Below the pieces are notes generated by a model. The model was not told the DNA's origin. It saw nothing but the letters and a program-made list of their open reading frames with translations, and ran no database searches. From NCBI GenBank assembly GCA_951812895.1, contig OX638333.1, positions 3,204,001 to 3,268,000 of the forward strand: a stretch of DNA of 64,000 nt, written 5' to 3'. Source of the DNA: an uncultured Roseovarius sp. (GTDB taxonomy: Bacteria > Pseudomonadota > Alphaproteobacteria > Rhodobacterales > Rhodobacteraceae). Positions 63,371-64,000 of this stretch are shown here, piece after piece (within the stretch, counting starts at the first letter, position 1; each line of letters begins with the position of its first letter). The position numbers and the translations under genes are program-made.

Positions 63371-64000
63371 ATGTTTAAGAAACTACCACTTCCCCCCTCC
63401 TATTATCTGCCTCATTGGCGTTTGCTATGGCCGCCGGAGCCCACGCGGCGACCTGTGGCAATACCTCTGCCGGATTTGCGAAGTGGAAGACTGAATTCGC
63501 CAAAGAGGCAAAGCGTGCGGGCGTCGGTAAGGCCGGTCTAAAGGCGTTGGCAAGTGCGCAGTATGCCACCCGCACAATTGCCGCGGATCGCAATCAAAAA
63601 AGCTTTAGATACAGCCTTGAGAAATTCATGCAGGTCCGCGGGTCGACCACGATCATCGCGCAGGGGCGTAAACGCAAAACACGCAACGCTGATTTTTATG
63701 CATCCTTGGAACGTCAATATGGTGTGCCCGCCGGTGTATTAATCGCAATCCATGGTATGGAAACGGCCTTTGGTGGCTTCATGGGTGACAGCGCAATTGT
63801 ATCAGCAATCACCACTCTGGCCTATGATTGCCGCCGCTCAGATTTTTTCGTACCGCATGCGATTGGGGCGCTGACGTTGGTTGATCAGGGATCCATCACC
63901 GACGCGACTAAGGGCGCAAAACACGGAGAGTTGGGTCATACCCAGTTTTTGCCGGGCAATGCATTGAAATACGGTGTGGATGGAAATGGCGACGGGCGCG
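63371..64000 (+). CDS. lytic murein transglycosylase (MltB-like), 3'-partial, frameshift in signal peptide
   Basis: ATG 63371, 6 bases after GGAG, reads MFKKLPLPPS... and breaks off at 63392-63397, a run of six C. In the next frame the signal peptide continues LLSASLAFAMAAGAHA and the mature enzyme reads ATCGNTSAGFAKWKTEFAKEAKRAGV. A seventh C would join both exactly. In the catalytic domain IAIHGMETAFGGFMGD carries the putative catalytic Glu; the lytic transglycosylase fold (MltB/SLT_2 type) is cleavage of peptidoglycan glycans. The gene runs off the window at 64000. Confidence 0.8.

Overview
The window looks like chromosomal DNA of a marine Roseobacter-group alphaproteobacterium (Rhodobacteraceae). 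This rests on gene content and order: a betI-betC-betA choline/choline-sulfate operon with a divergent solute-binding protein, a PccR-type regulator next to pccB...pccA...mcm, the ppk-ppx-hda-AI-2E block, proS followed by lolC-lolD, and many small exported proteins and uncharacterised-domain families typical of this group. No rRNA, tRNA, IS element, prophage or CRISPR array was found by eye.

Layout. 1-11 kb: the 3' end of an upstream gene, two convergent SLC13/TrkA-C permeases, yebC, a decayed PiT phosphate transporter, a maleate isomerase-family enzyme, an argP/lysE divergent pair, an exported protein, an EamA exporter and a DUF1036 protein, closed by a strong terminator. 11-17 kb: an orphan Tat-exported ABC solute-binding protein divergent from betI-betC-orf-betA, with a perfect 20-bp BetI-like palindrome between them. 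17-19.4 kb: exported protein, alpha/beta hydrolase, outer-membrane barrel. 19.4-32 kb: propionyl-CoA assimilation. pccR and a Bcr/CflA exporter face pccB; TTTGC-repeat sites lie in front of both pccR and pccB; pccB and pccA are separated by four small genes (three exported) and two terminator hairpins; pccA is followed by a lipoprotein, a convergent DUF4174 protein, a sulfotransferase-like gene and mcm, which it overlaps. Together pccAB and mcm take propionyl-CoA to succinyl-CoA, with an epimerase expected elsewhere.

32-44 kb: exported tail-collar protein, MAPEG protein, VOC-like and GNAT genes in a tight run, TerB-DnaJ protein, EEP-family hydrolase, polyphosphate genes ppx/ppk, hda, an AI-2E permease and proS. 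44-49.5 kb: a triple TTTGTACAAA-type site, lolC-lolD, and an Ldh-type dehydrogenase flanked by two Arg-Arg-leader coiled-coil proteins, one of which seems to start at CTG. 49.5-57.5 kb: a cytochrome c, a DUF4864 protein, a 763-aa beta-helix protein, an outer-membrane barrel, small stress and unknown proteins, two micro-ORFs, an orphan Fbp-type ABC ATPase and an SDR. 57.5-64 kb: an orphan, divergent FliG, two small exported proteins sharing a Cys-Trp-Cys motif, purB, DUF6314 and unknown genes, and the start of a lytic transglycosylase whose signal peptide is broken by a one-base change in a C run.

Two genes show apparent single-base indels in homopolymers (about 4598-4601 and 63392-63397). These may be real lesions or sequencing errors. 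I found no clearly new multi-gene system. The best leads are the exported accessory proteins inside the propionate cluster, the paired Arg-Arg-leader coiled-coil proteins, the CTG start, and the unexplained repeats.
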